Source of the DNA: Meconema thalassinum | Taxonomy: Eukaryota > Arthropoda > Insecta > Orthoptera > Tettigoniidae | Direction of reading: 5' to 3' | Assembly: GCA_946902985.2 (NCBI GenBank) | Contig: OX336389.2 | Location: forward strand, 281,463,527 to 281,527,526 | Length of the DNA stretch: 64,000 bases | Part shown: in pieces, positions 19,879-31,900 of the stretch | How positions within the stretch are numbered: position 1 is the stretch's first letter | Layout of the letters: each line of letters starts with the position of its first letter | The notes under the pieces: generated by a model | The model's input: the letters and a program-made list of their open reading frames with translations, nothing else | Databases searched by the model: none | Told to the model about the DNA's origin: nothing | Translations under genes and position numbers: made by a program

Positions 19879-20479
19879 CTGTATATACCCGAATGTAAGA
19901 CGATCCCGAATATAAGACGAGGCCTAGTTATCAACTGCCTCTTACAGATTTAAAAAAAAAAAACTCGCTAACTCATAACTTGCACAATATATGCCCTCAA
20001 GGTCGTGCTTTCATTTTTATAACATCTCGTGTTATCGGAAATCCCTCTGCCCGCTTTTCCAAGACATACTCTATAATTCCTTTGTTCAAGAATGGGAGAC
20101 GTTATTAAATTAAGATACGTTGATCACTCAATTACTGCTCGTAAAACTGACTGGTTGTACTTGTAAAGATTGTTTTAAAACATTTCCGTATGCTTTCGAA
20201 CATATAATTTATCCGCTTAAAATGACGTGTATGCGTAAATCCTAACCTCAAAATGTGCACTATTCGTATATGCATGGTAATTAAACATAACAAACCATAT
20301 TTTAATATTCATCAACGCATTGATTTGTTGCGAGTTACAAGATGCCAACACCACATACTACTTTGCAAATAATAATAATATTTTTTTTTTTTTTTAAATA
20401 CCCTGAATATAAGACGACCCCTAATTTTTATGACACAAAAAGTGGGAAAAAACCTCGTCTTACATTCGGGTATATGCGG
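19879..20479. mobile_element. Tc1/mariner-type MITE with TA duplication
   Basis: The element is 601 bp. Ends are ctgtatatacccgaatg and its mirror (cattcgggtatatgcgg), about 45 bp of inverted repeat including a repeated cgaatataagacga motif. It is flanked by TA (19877-19878 and 20480-20481). Removing it restores the LINE codons (LKV-IRMRK). No protein is encoded. Confidence 0.88.
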
Positions 20480-20966
20480 TACCTTTAATATATTTTTCTC
20501 CTCCCCAACACCTTTCAGCACATCTTCATTACGCAATTTCTTTACCCATTTTATCCCTTCCATTCTCCTCCATATCCACATCTCAAATGCCTCCAATCAT
20601 TTTTCTTCCTCTTATCTCAATGTCCACGTCTCAGCTCCATATAGTGCTACACTCCAAATAAAGCATTTTTGCCATTCTCTTCCTCAGGCCTTTGTCCATT
20701 ACCCCCAAAACCACCTCCATTTCTTATTAAATGCCTCCTTGGCAATTGCAATGCGGGTTTTCACCTCCTGTTTGCATCTCATGTCTTCAGTTACTATGCA
20801 TCCCAAGAATTTGAATGCACTTATTTGTTCTATTTCGTCCAGTCCTAACTTTAAAGTTGTCCTTACGTTTCATGAATTTATCACCATACATTTTGTCTTA
20901 TTTTTATTAATTCTCATTCCGAATTTCTCACAGGTCGTATTTAGGTCTTCCATCATTCCAATCATT

Positions 20967-21035
20967 TATTTAACGGGTCTTACGTAGAATGAATAGCCCA
21001 TACTACTGTAGTTATAAATTCATGTATTTGTTTCA
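20967..21035. repeat. 69-bp segment shared in inverted orientation with 22346-22414
   Basis: 66 of 69 bases match the reverse complement of 22346-22414 inside the hAT element. Here it breaks the LINE reading frame between LLAESE and MIGMMEDLN. Confidence 0.85.
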
Positions 21036-21361
21036 CTCTCTGCCAATAACACCATATCATCAGGAAATCTAATACATTCTATCCTCCTACCACCAATCTG
21101 CACTCCTCCCTTTCCTTTCATACAATTCTGGATGATGTGCTCCAGATACATATTAAACAGTATGGGGGAAAGACAAGATTGCCTTACTCCCCTTCCAATT
21201 CTGCTTTCCTCAGTCAACTCGTTCCCAATTTGAACTCTGATATTCTGTTGGAGATATAGATTCTTAATCAACCTTCTTTCCCTCCAGTCAACTCCATTCT
21301 TCCTTAGAATGTCCATCAAGATATTCCACTTAACTCTATCAAAGGCTTTCTCCAAGTCAAT

Positions 21362-21828
21362 TAAAACAGTATATATTACCTACTATGAAGGTAAGAATGT
21401 ATTAACAGATTCTATAGTGGTGGAAATGATAAAGGTGTTAATTTAAGCCACATAGAACGTGTGGAAAATTTGGTATCGAGATCTGTTCTCTCCCTGTAAT
21501 TAAATATTCCATTTTTCACAAACTCGTTCAATTATACGTAGGCAACACCATCATGGTGAATGCTACATTGACTGCATCCTGCGAGGCCTGCAATAGGTAT
21601 GGGACCTCAGAACTGGGCCTGCTAACCTTTCTAGGAATTATTCCTCCTTTCTTAGGTTCTCAAAATCTATAATTTGCTTTCAATTCTGTCACCTTTGTTC
21701 TTCAGGACTTCTTGTGGACTATGCACTTAACTCGACTATCCTTTGGTGAAGGTTTGTAAGAGTTAATATGTATTCTATAACTAGCATTCGTTTGAGTAAC
21801 CTGGTCTCCAACTATGGATACATTTCAT
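21362..21828. other. Unannotated spacer between LINE and hAT
   Basis: AT-rich with no recognisable motif or protein similarity. Confidence 0.5.
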
Positions 21829-22345
21829 CAGTGGCGTAGCCAGGGGGTTACTGGGGGTTAGAACCCCCCCCCATTGGAAAATCAGCATGGTTGTGATTTG
21901 TGTCCGTTTCACCACCATGCCGGCTACTTGGTGATGTACAGTTGTCGCCTTTCGGCCCGGCTCCACTTTTGAGACAGCGTAAGCTAAAATGGCGCACGGA
22001 CAACAGGTTTTTCTTCAACTCGATTCACTGAACTCATTACTGCTCGACTTCCTGTAGTCACAAATGAATGTTGTTCTACAGAAACGTTCCTGAGAAATCC
22101 TTTACAGAATGGTGAAAACGGCATCAAAATTCATCCAGTGGTTCTCGAGATTACCAGTTACATCCAAGAATCGGGGACGCTGTTCTATACTAGAGCTCAG
22201 CAACTTCAAGTGTGACCCTGCGTGAGCGCTAGCTCCGTCAGCCAGAGTGACAGAGAGTACAGCGGGCTTGTAGTTCGCATTTTTTCCGGGGTTTCAGTTG
22301 GAGTTGCTGCGCTCTACAGTATGTCGAGATGCCCGTGACTTTTAT

Positions 22346-22414
22346 TGAAACAAACACATGAATTTATAACTACAGTAGTATGGGCTATTAATTCTACGTA
22401 AGACTCGTTAAATA
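22346..22414. repeat. 69-bp segment inside the hAT, inverted match to 20967-21035
   Basis: Starts tgaaacaaacacatgaattt and ends gttaaata. The match stops at the same base on both sides, so it behaves as one discrete unit. Confidence 0.85.
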
Positions 22415-23639
22415 CGTCATACAACTGTACCTAGTGATACTTGCAGAGGACTGAACTAATAAAAAAAAAAGAGCAATTTTTTTTTGTTCCTTTGAATTAA
22501 AAGTGTACAGTATATAAACACTGTGATTTGACATGACATACAATTGAAATAATCACTCAGGTGAGTTAAAATTCAAAAAATCCCTACAAAAGTGATATTG
22601 TCAGTTCTGCGAAAAAAGTGCTCAAGGTAGTTGCCTGCCTACTGGCCGCTGCGAGCGCTAGTGTCGCTCCAACTACCAAGAGGATGCAATTTCGTAACGC
22701 AGCGAGCTTCGTGACTGTGTATTTTAGACTGTGGTAATACAACTCCATCCTGCCAGGTTTGCCAATCTAACTTTTCCCCCGCGAAATATAGCTTATTTCA
22801 AACTGAGGCTAGCGCCAAATAATTTTGAATCCCACCTAGCGGGACAATATTAGCTTTTTTCTTTTCTTAGCGGGAGAGAAGTTATATGTAAACTAATCTA
22901 GTTTTAATTTAAAATAACGTGTTTTAATAAGGACTTAGAAAATTCTATTAGTACATTAACGCTATTTGTGGGATCGTTAACTTCTTGAGCATGAGATCAC
23001 CGTCAGCTGAGTTGCTTCATATATGTAGTTAGTACAGGATACTGTAAGTCCAACAACAAATTCCCCGAATTATGGTTATCTCCCAGTTACGAACGAGTGA
23101 AATTTGTCGCACGTGTAGTGTAAGCAACTAAACCTCTTTCCGGCTGCATGTAGCATTTGTAAGGTAGAAAGGACTTAGGTGACAAAAATCTTCGAAAATG
23201 ATATTTTGGGCGTTCAGGGCTAATTGCAATATAAAGCACAGGATCTTGTTGAAAAACCTGAACATACATAAAAATGAGTAGCCTATTGTATAACTCCTAA
23301 ATCAACATGATACATCATGAGAGAACATGCCGACTTTTTCTGAGACTTCTGTAATTATTATTAATGTTTTCTCTTGTTGAGAGATACGCAGTCTTCATGT
23401 TGATAGCACAGATAGATTTGAGTTTATTTTGCTCCTGTCAGGGGAACAGGAATGTTCTAGATTTACAATTTCAGTCAAAAAATAACTTCATTTTTTAAAG
23501 AACTGGTTTTTGTTGTTGTTGACTTTTGTGCATATTGTAACTAGGTATTATTAGAAAACTTCTGGAGCAAAATACATGAAACTTTTCTTGTGTAATAATA
23601 TCTCATTGAGAAATGGAAATACTTGTAGAATTGTTAATT

Positions 23640-23912
23640 CATTTAAGGGTCTTGAGACATCTTGGTCATCAGCCCCATATAGTTAGGTTTGCGATGAAGA
23701 TGTCTGGCAACCTGTATTGTTGTGATGACTGTAGTAATGTATCAAGGACAAGGATGGGGTATACGCTCCGGGACTTGAAGTGAGGCACTATGCCGGCAAT
23801 TTCCTGTAGGGAGTGTGGAAAAACCACACTCAGGATAACCCCTGTCAGCACCATGATTCGAACCTACGATATCCGTACTTACTGCAGCTGCCCTCGTGAC
23901 CATGGTGCACGT
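23640..23912 (-). repeat. Degraded tRNA-derived SINE in the hAT
   Basis: Plus-strand text shows ttaagggtcttgagacatct at the tail side and the B-box complement (tgattcgaacc) near 23852-23862, followed by the head complement ending catggtgcacg. It is related to the SINE at 47610-48057. Confidence 0.55.
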
Positions 23913-24003
23913 TTAACGAGCGACGAAATGCTTGTAGAATTTGGCTTCGAGTAACTATGACCCCCCCCCATTGGTCGATCCTGGCTACGCTACTGCATTT
24001 CAT

Positions 24004-26474
24004 ACTTCTTTATAGACTGTAGTCACATGAAGATTGATCACATATGAAAAATAGAATTACAGCATGATCATGCGTTTTTATCCAGAAAACTCAAATGTTC
24101 TCTTTAGAGGTGCACATGGTAATCCCCAGCTTACCCAACATTTGATTCACAATAACACACGAAGAGATGTTCTTCAAATAGGATTTCTCCTACACTCATA
24201 CAGAACAAACACGTCACACACAAAGATTAACCCATGAAAGGAGCATCGGATGAGTGCATTGCACATACACAAGGTTTGATACGAATGCATGCATGAGACA
24301 TAACACAAAATACGAAGCATCTTTCATCATTGCATATTAACGATCAACTGTGCATTTCACATTTGCCAGAGAGAATTATTGCTGTAGAAACTGATTACTG
24401 CTATTTTCATCTCACACATATTACTCCTGGAAAGGAAAGGGAAGATGATTGCTGGATAACTAACTAATGAAATGCAAGTTTGTCCATTTATTGCTCTTAG
24501 TTAATGTGCAAGAGTCACACATGGTTTGCCAAGCAAGTTCAGTAAACTACATACAATATTCATTAGCCCTTGTGGGTTGTGACATGTGTTTTTCAACAAT
24601 TATTAATTATTAGTATTATTAACACACACATATGCTTTTGTAATAATTTGGTCACACAACAACTCATCTGGCTATATCCTGCAGCATATGGTGATATATT
24701 CTAACCAAATTTAATATTTTCCTTTTTGCCTGAAAATCAGTCCCTGGAAACACTAGGTTTACAACATACAGTAGTGTGCTAGCACAATGTAACTTTCTTT
24801 CACTAAAGAAGGAGAGACACACCTAGTGAGCAAAACTTCTAGGTTATATATAATCTCCATGAAAGAGAAAGGAAGGACAAGTTTTAATACATCATGGTAG
24901 GAGAAACTGAAGGGCCTGAGCTACTAAAGATGTTGAAAATAAGCTCCCGCATTTGTTTGATAATATCTCAATGAATGCTTAAAAATAAATTTCCAAACTA
25001 AACATCACTAGGCTCCAATATTGAAATTCTGTTTCTGTCACCATTATACAGTGTTAGTCACCAAACTTTCCCTCCACAAATATCTTCTGATCATTTGACT
25101 TTACGTAATTTCCTTTTTACACTGTTTTGTAAGGGGCTCAAAAAGAATGTTTATCAACTGCCAAGATAACAATATAATCTACAGTTTCTTTTAAATAGAA
25201 CTTTAGGGTCAATCCATGGTAATTTATTTTGACAAAAAAAGCAATTCCTTCCCAACTAGCAACCAAACTGACTTAAGCATGTTATTCTTCTACATGTCAT
25301 TTGCTCTAATATAGGCCTGAAATATAATATCTTATATCAAAGCAGTTACAGAATATATACAGTAGGCCTACATTGCTGTTGATAAGTGCAAGCTGATATA
25401 TGAGGATTTTGGAAGAATGAAATTAATTTAAATTATGAGAACAATTGATATTTTAAGGCATGAAGCAAATATTTATATTACATAAGAAATAAAAAAAAGC
25501 AACGACATAAGTTTTAAATTTTAATACAACATAGAACACAAAACACTACCTATAATCATTATCAATTGATTTCATGAGTGTTACAAATTAAAATATTTCA
25601 TTTACAGCACAAAGAAAATTTGTATTTGGCCAAAGTAACATGTTCTAGACTACTTACACTTACTGTACAGTAGGCTATTACAGCTTTGCATTTTACAGAA
25701 ATTTGACATACCTTATTGAGAAATCAGGGATTTGATATTGGTCTGTTAGTTTTGTAAAGGGTCAATTCTTAACATGGAGGATAAATGCTCTGTTTTCAGT
25801 CATGATCTATGAGCAGTTTAATTAGTGAAAATAACGTATCACAGAAATATATTAAAGCAATCAATGCTTGTATTGTGAGAGCAAAATACTAAGGATAGGC
25901 CTTGGCTAATAAATAAACAAAAAGAGGATTTTCCACTACATTATACTTGCTCTTAAACACAAAAGCACATTGCGTTTCTACAAGTTCCATTTGTATGTTG
26001 CTCGAAGGCTGTTCTAGCATGAGCTCTGGCTCGATGTACAAGAGGGGAAGTAGCTGGTAGGGTAGGAGAGGTAGGAGAAGCAGCGACTTGAGGTGAGTAC
26101 AAGTGCACTCACATTGGGGTCGACTACCTGCTGCAGTGCTCACCGCTCGACCTGCCTGCACGGAATGAATCCAATGGCCTCCCACCACTCCACTTGGACG
26201 GCCGCGCCACTGATGCACAGTGGTATAGCAAAGCTCTTGCTAGAATGACTGATCTCTACTTGTCTTCTGGGCCAACAGAAAATTATTCTTCCAAGCAACT
26301 TCCATTTCACGAGGACATATCGAAGAGTTTTGTCTCCCACATCTGAGCAATATGCGAGAATTTGCTGTGAAATTGGTATGAAATGCAAGCTTAATTTTTA
26401 TTAACTTGCATGATACCTAGCGGCAGCCAGCTTCAGCATCATGCATGTGCAGAATAGTTGAGAAAATGGTAATG
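24004..26474. other. AT-rich intergenic sequence, no gene recognised
   Basis: No plausible coding exon, SINE head or paired TIR was seen over most of this stretch. A GC-richer block at about 26000-26215 ends in ggccgcgccactg, which resembles one end of a hAT element, but no partner end was found. Confidence 0.5.
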
Positions 26475-26476
26475 TA

Positions 26477-27161
26477 CAGTGCTGGCAAGTAGTTTCAGGA
26501 CATCTGTCGAAAGTAGATAATCATCTACAGGCCTTAAACATTGTGCTAACATACATATTTTGGCATTGGAGCTGAAAGTACAGCAGAAATGCCACCCATT
26601 AGTGAAAACCAGAGGTCTCTAGCTCTACCCATTCCCAATTTAAGGTAGTTTTTGTAAGTTTAGGTTTGCTTAAAAAAGCCATTTATATATAACAAAATAA
26701 ATAATAACTTGAAAACGGTTTGAGCCAGTTTTCTGAATTTTTTTATACAAGTAGGTGTACCAGGTAGAAATCAACCAGTTATTGTTAAAAGTCATTAAAA
26801 AAATGTGTGTTAAAATTTTAGGGGTGTTTGCCACACTTTTACGACCCATTATCACGCTAAAACATTTCCACAATGACTTAACCTCAATTCATCCAAAGGA
26901 ATAAACAACTCTTCGCAATACCAAAGAGATCCAGTGCTGCCTAGATCTTCCTAACATCTCTCCTTGGGTCACTGCAGTGTGCTAGAAAGTCTTTGGACAC
27001 ATGGCCATCATATGGAGGGAAATTCAAAATTATTTTTCTTCTTCCTATATTTTATATCTTTCACATACAATTCAGCAAACATTCAACACCCCTAAAATGT
27101 TTAAGGCCTGTAGATGATTATCTACTTTTGACAGATGTCCTTAAACTTTTTGCCAGCACTG
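26477..27161. mobile_element. Tc1/mariner-superfamily MITE, 685 bp, ~68-bp TIRs
   Basis: Terminal inverted repeats start cagtgctggcaa and extend about 68 bp (through gattatctacttttgaca on the right end) with few mismatches. Flanks are TA (26475-26476 and 27162-27163). The interior is AT-rich and non-coding. The cagtg start and TA target suggest a pogo-like or Tc1-like parent. Confidence 0.9.
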
Positions 27162-27181
27162 TACATGAATATTCATGTTAA

Positions 27182-27710
27182 AACGGAGACCTATGATAGA
27201 ATTCCTTATTGCGGAGGATTGTGTCTCTTGCTTCTAAAAGGTGAAGTAATTAAAATGAAGGGAGAGGATAAATACTTGGGAGTAATTCTTGACTCCAAGT
27301 TACCCTGGAACCAGCATTTGAACAAAATATACAATAAATTTGTAACCTCTTTCATGACTGTAAGGAGGATGTATGGAAATACGTGGGGACTAAAACCTAA
27401 TATGATACACTGGTTGTATACTAGGGTACTGAGACCCTCAAACACGTATGGTGCACTGGTATGGTGGACCAAAGTGCAAAATAAAACATCTCTGGTACAA
27501 CTGGGAAGAATTCAAAGACATGTCTGCCTAGCAATTACTGGAGCATTTAAAACTACCCCCACAGCGGCTATGGAGGCCTTACTAGATCTGGCCCTGCTTG
27601 ACATTCCGATCAAAGGGGAAGCAAGGATGGCATTCCATAGGCTAAAACAGGGTAGAATTGGAAGTATTCCTGACTCACAATCAGGAATATCATCAATAAA
27701 AAAACTGTAG
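27182..27710 (+). pseudogene. LINE RT C-terminal (thumb) fragment
   Basis: The translated frame shows GEDKYLGVILDSKLPWNQHL, the KYLGV motif that follows the RT palm in LINEs, then VRRMYGNTWGLKPNMIHWLY, YGALVWW, LGRIQRHVCLAITGAFKTTP and MEALLDLALLDIPIKGEAR. The frame stops at 27708-27710 and the RNase H frame resumes immediately downstream, so the polyprotein is interrupted there. The catalytic palm is missing through 5' truncation. Confidence 0.8.
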
Positions 27711-27727
27711 AAGACTCCATACTCGAT

Positions 27728-28730
27728 ATGCGATCAGACTACACTCCTACACAATATAACTTCAATAAAACATTTGAAGTAATAATTGAAACAGACTCCT
27801 GGAAGACAGAACCTGAGCATCCTAAGGAAACTTTGATCTGGTTCACAGATGGGTCAAGAGACGACTCAGGGGTACGCTCGGGAGTATACGGAATGAGACC
27901 AGGAAAAAGCATTACCTTTCCCCTGGGAAAATATCTCACGGTATTTCAGGCAGAAGCTTATGCAATACCACAATGCATATATGAAAATATAAAAAGATCT
28001 TATACCAATAAGAAGATTATTATATACTCAGACAGCCAGGCAGCACTGAAGGCTTTAATAAGCCCTAAAGTGAACTCAAGACTGGTGGAAGAATGTCTTA
28101 ATGCCCTAACTAAACTGGGGGAACATAACGTCAAATTGATATGGGTCCCAGGACACAAGGGCATTGAAGGAAATGAAAAAGCCGATGAACTCACTCAAAA
28201 GGGATCGGCAACAATCTTTCCTGGACCAGAGCCGGCTCTAGGAGTATCCAAATGCTCCATAAGAGAAGCTATTAAAGACTGGATAAAAAAGGAACATAGG
28301 GATAGATGGAAAACAAACCCTGGCATTAAACATGGGAAAATGTTCATCAATGAATCATGTAAGAAAATAGCTGAAAAATTACTCAAATGTAAGAAAATTC
28401 AGGCAAGATACATAGTGGCTCTTCTCATGGGCCATGCTCCCGTGAAAAAGCACCTAAACAAACTGGGCATAATCAAAGGAAACCTAGACTGCAGACTATG
28501 AGGGAAGGAAACTGAGACAGCCCATCACATAATCTGTTCTTGCGAAGCTCTAGATCGCAGAAGATTCAGTCTTTTTGGAAGATCGATAATTGAACCAAAA
28601 GAAATTAAAACAGAGTCCATCATAGGACTGTATTATCTTATTAAAGACACAGGGATAATGGACTGGTGCTCTGAGTACACAGGGCAGTACAATAAGCCTC
28701 AAGGCTACAGTACATCCGGAGCTTAGCTGA
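27728..28730 (+). pseudogene. LINE RNase H domain plus broken zinc knuckle
   Basis: The first 257 codons are open. RNase H motifs counted from the ATG at 27728 are D41 (FTDGS), E76 (QAEAY), D102 (YSDSQAAL), H143 (VPGHKGIEGNE) and D153 (KADEL), so the active-site set is complete. The frame then hits TGA at 28499-28501 directly after LDCRL. The text that follows, GKETETAHHIICSCEALDRR, is the rest of a C-x2-C-H-C knuckle, so the stop replaces its second Cys. RNase H would remove the RNA strand after first-strand synthesis. The domain could fold, but it has no RT partner here. Confidence 0.85.
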
Positions 28731-28768
28731 CGGGCCCTTTGATATAAAAACAAAAACAAAAAAAAAAC

Positions 28769-30177
28769 AGGCAAAACAGTTCAAAATGCCCTCGCAGGAT
28801 GAAATATTTTGGCGTACATATCTATACACTTAACCTAAATTTTTAAGGGGCTATCATTTGCAACTGCAGGGGCCAAACGTTTGACATGCCTATTTTAAGA
28901 GTTTGTGTGATTATCAGTCATATTTGTAAGAATGGTGAAATGGTTTTGGGATTGGCTTGAAAATGTACAGATCATTGGCCACGCTGCTTTAATAGTACAG
29001 AGTAGGCATTGTAATAAATAAGAAACAGGTTTCTACTCGGTGATTAATATTACAGTACAATCCGTGCCTGAATTTTCTGGGTTGCAGGAAGGACCTATTT
29101 TCATGGGGCAAACCAGGCTCCTTTCATATTTCTTATCTGGCCTTCCTTATTCAATTCTTGTTCTAATTCGACGCCAAAAGCTATCACGGTACACTTAATG
29201 AAGACTACATTGTCTAATACCCCTGAACAGAAGTTTGTCGTAAAAGTAATTTGGAAAATATAATTCAATTTTTTAACACACAGTTTTCAGGTGGTTACAA
29301 ACCTTTTCAAGAAACTAATATTTTCCTCTAAAAATGATACAAATTTTCTATCTTTTGTGTAGCTAATCATAACACCAGTTTCTTTTTTATTTCCTTTCTT
29401 TCACAAATGCCTTTGCCATACACTCCAAGAACAGTAAGATTTTCCCTAAAAAGAAAGAGATTTAGTTCATTAATTTAGAAAAAAATAATACAGTATACAG
29501 GGGTGTAATTTCCATGCACTTAGAGCATTCATTGCACGAGTAATGCTGGCAAGGAGAATTGCCCAGAGAGTGATTTTCAGTCTCTTTATTTCACATATAG
29601 ATTATTCCACCCCTCAGATATTCAAATGCTGCATGCTTTATGTAGTTCCACTGTATTCTCAACAGTAGCAGTACTCATAAACCTCTGGAGAAAGAAAGAG
29701 AGGGTGGATGAGAAATAAGATAGGAAAAGCATTCAATCCCAGTCTGCATTCCCCCACAGCACACACAATTTCCAGATAGTCTGCATGGTATGTGTGTGTT
29801 ATATATAGGATCCATTGGCTTATTCATCTCTGTGCCATCTTATAGCAATACGAAAAGTGTGAAGATCAAGGTACATTGTGTTAAGAAACTCATGCCAGGG
29901 GTGGGGTAATCTGTGTCAGGCCATGGACTGACTGGTCAGCGAAGATGGGGAGTCCCATTTCCAGTAAGGTGCCCTACTTGAGTAGAGATTGACAATTCAC
30001 AGACATTTCAGAGACCTATGACCAGATTCTGGTATCAGTGTGTTCATGTGTGATTCAGTATACACATCCTCTTACTGACAGGCGAGTCTAAGAAAAAGAC
30101 AGACTTGTTGGTAAAATTTGTTTCAATTTAGTTGTTTTCTGATTTAGAGGTATGGATTTTGTGGTCATCTACCCCAT
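28769..30177. other. Intergenic sequence, no gene recognised
   Basis: AT-rich, with no coherent open frame and no repeat boundary identified. Confidence 0.5.
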
Positions 30178-30400
30178 GTACTTGGGGATGCTTGCAGTAT
30201 TTGTACTCCGAGTCTAGGAATGAGAAGGAGACAGTCATGGCCTTCAAGTACGAGCCATCCTGGCATTTGTCAGAAGTAGTGGGGAAACCTTGAAAAATCA
30301 CTTAGAATGACTAAGATGGGAATCAAACCGGTTTGTCTCACCTTTGTATCACGAGGCTGAGGGTACCAGAATCTCATTTCTAAGCAGAACTGGTATTCTA
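30178..30400 (-). repeat. Degraded SINE (same body as 47610-48057)
   Basis: Landmarks in order: gagacagtcatggcc, cctggcatttg, gtggggaaacc, then gggaatcaaaccgg and cacgaggctgaggg. These are the ordered landmarks of the long SINE family at 47610. The tRNA head is lost. Confidence 0.6.
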
Positions 30401-30937
30401 ACCTAGGAAGGACCCGACTTTCAATACTAACTTTGAAATGACGAGTTTCAAATTCACTTCCTCGATATCTTGTTGGGGTAACGTTCCCTTGATCTGAAGA
30501 AAATTATTATTAATAAAAGTAATAATAAAGTTTTCTATTACGCGATTACTAATTGCACGCCTCCATACAACATTCAATATACGCCACTGGAAAGGCAGGA
30601 TAATGATGCTAAACATGCTTTGTCAAGCTGTAATAAAATTAACTAGCTTTACAATGATATCAAGCACAGCTTTAAATTCTGGTGGCATTCCTCTGGAGGT
30701 CAATGCTTCCCTATGCATGGAACAGTGCACCCTATTCATATCTGGACCAACAGAAACAACCCTGCTATGCATGCCTGTACGAGCATGAGCTTCATCCATA
30801 CCGAAATGCTGCTCTAAGTGAATTCCAGTAGTAACTTCATGGATTGCTCTGATATAATATTGAACTTGTACAGTATTGATAAGGACAAATAATTTCCTGA
30901 GAGGAGTGATTTTTATTGCAGATATCACATTACGCAA
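30398..30937 (-). pseudogene. hAT transposase fragment (ZBED/SCAND3-like)
   Basis: On the minus strand the key stretch is RVHCSMHREALTSRGMPPEF followed by KAVLDIIVKLVNFITA, the 'HC..HREALASK..P..L..VL...VK.VNFI.A' signature of hAT transposases of the ZBED/SCAND3 type. Upstream, MDEAHARTGMHSRVV stands where TDGA..M.G normally lies. Stops separate this from the rest and no TIRs were found. It is a relic. Confidence 0.65.
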
Positions 30938-31900
30938 TAGACAAACTTCACAATAAAATCTAGTGATAAATTAAGAGTGAAATTGGAAAAATTGTACTTC
31001 AAACCTTTCAACATCTGAATAAGCAAAATTTGTTCCCAAAAAATATGAAATTAACACCATGGAATGACCCTGTACACCTATCAATTCTAGCCACCACTAC
31101 AGCAGTTCTTGGTTATAATTTAGTTATTTTTTGCTTGAAGAGGCAGAACAGCAACATCATCTGGCCCAAAGCAGTTCTTAATTCAACAAATTCATCAGTA
31201 AGATTAATTCAAAAAAGTTGACAAGTGGTTTCGGAAAAAAAAAAAAAAAAAAAGAAGCATTCAAACTTGCATTGTAGCTTTATTTTCTTCCAACATGCAT
31301 GGCCTTTAGCGTGATACAATAATCAACCAGATGTTGTCACTTTTGAAATATTGCAAATTTCATCACACTGTTCCTCAAAATTATTATTCTATATATTGTT
31401 GTCAAGTAAACACGCGCCAATTCTGAGCTCCCCGGGTTTTAGTTTGAGGCGAAGTAAAATGTATCCAGTACAACTTATAAAAGTTACAAAAGTGCGGTAG
31501 GAAGTCACCCACAACGCAAGAATACAAGAACCTATCAATGGTAAAGGTAAATAGAAAATATCAGTAATTAATAATACCTCCCAGTACAAGGGGATAGTGA
31601 GGTTATATTGCACAAAGATGGTCATAACACAAATCGCATACAGCAACAAAAAATTAAGTGAATGTCCTACCGCAGAAGTCGCAGGTAACACATAAAAACC
31701 CTGTATGGACAAGAAGTACCACCGGCAAGAAACCAGTGACCTGCGCTAAATGCGGTAAAGCATTCTTCACGAATTGAAAGCCATATGCAATAGCACAAAT
31801 TTGTAAACGCCTTACAACAGATGATGCAGGAAAAATGCCATACACCAGAAGATACATACAGTATAACAAAATAAGTATCTTACATGAGTACGTTACATGC
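30938..31900. other. Intergenic sequence with poly-A run
   Basis: Contains an A run of about 19 bases near 31230-31250, possibly the tail of a decayed retroelement. No gene was recognised. Confidence 0.5.

Larger units (their letters stand above)
19674..21355 (-). pseudogene. LINE reverse transcriptase, C-terminal half, degraded
   Basis: In minus-strand order: MEKAFDRVKWNILMDILRK (the AFD catalytic motif region), GRGVRQSCLSPILFNMYLE (Ser for the usual second Gly of RQGC), then IRFPDDMVLLAESE, where the FADD active site reads FPDD. After the 69-bp insert come MIGMMEDLN, FGMRINKNKTKCMVI, FKFLGCIV and SVALYGAETWTLR, then LEAFEMWIWRRMEGIKWV. After the MITE come VIRMRKQNWLGHW, a frameshift, NGRRRLGRRGFQMVDSI and the last residues GEWFAWRAAM. 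Several stops and frameshifts make it inactive. The clade is not resolved from this portion. Confidence 0.8.
19636..21361 (-). mobile_element. 5'-truncated LINE, interrupted by a MITE and a 69-bp insert
   Basis: Minus-strand reverse transcriptase pieces run from about 21361 (5' truncation) to a (GAT)n-type 3' tail at about 19636-19650. They are split by a 601-bp MITE (19879-20479) and by a 69-bp segment (20967-21035) that also occurs inside the neighbouring hAT. No target duplication was found. Confidence 0.8.
21829..23995. mobile_element. hAT element with perfect 8-bp target duplication
   Basis: The element is 2167 bp with ends cagtggcgtagccag and ctggctacgctactg, hAT-type termini followed by C or G runs. 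It is flanked by catttcat (21821-21828 and 23996-24003). No transposase is recognisable. The interior contains a 69-bp piece shared with the nearby LINE, a GC-richer stretch (22190-22330) and a degraded SINE (23640-23912). It is non-autonomous. Confidence 0.9.
27164..28768 (+). mobile_element. 5'-truncated LINE encoding RNase H (I/R1/Loa-type group)
   Basis: It begins abruptly in the RT thumb region directly after the MITE's TA, runs through an RNase H domain and a degraded C-terminal zinc knuckle, and ends in an A-rich tail (about 28745-28768). LINEs with a C-terminal RNase H belong to the I-superclade. A finer placement is not possible from this fragment. Confidence 0.8.

Noticed and set aside
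20430..20987. 185-codon plus-strand open frame
   Set aside because: It is the antisense of the LINE reverse transcriptase and MITE on the minus strand, with composition rich in Ser, Phe and His typical of such shadows.
26000..26220. A hAT element end (ggccgcgccactg)
   Set aside because: Only one possible end was found, and no mirrored partner or 8-bp duplication could be located within the window.
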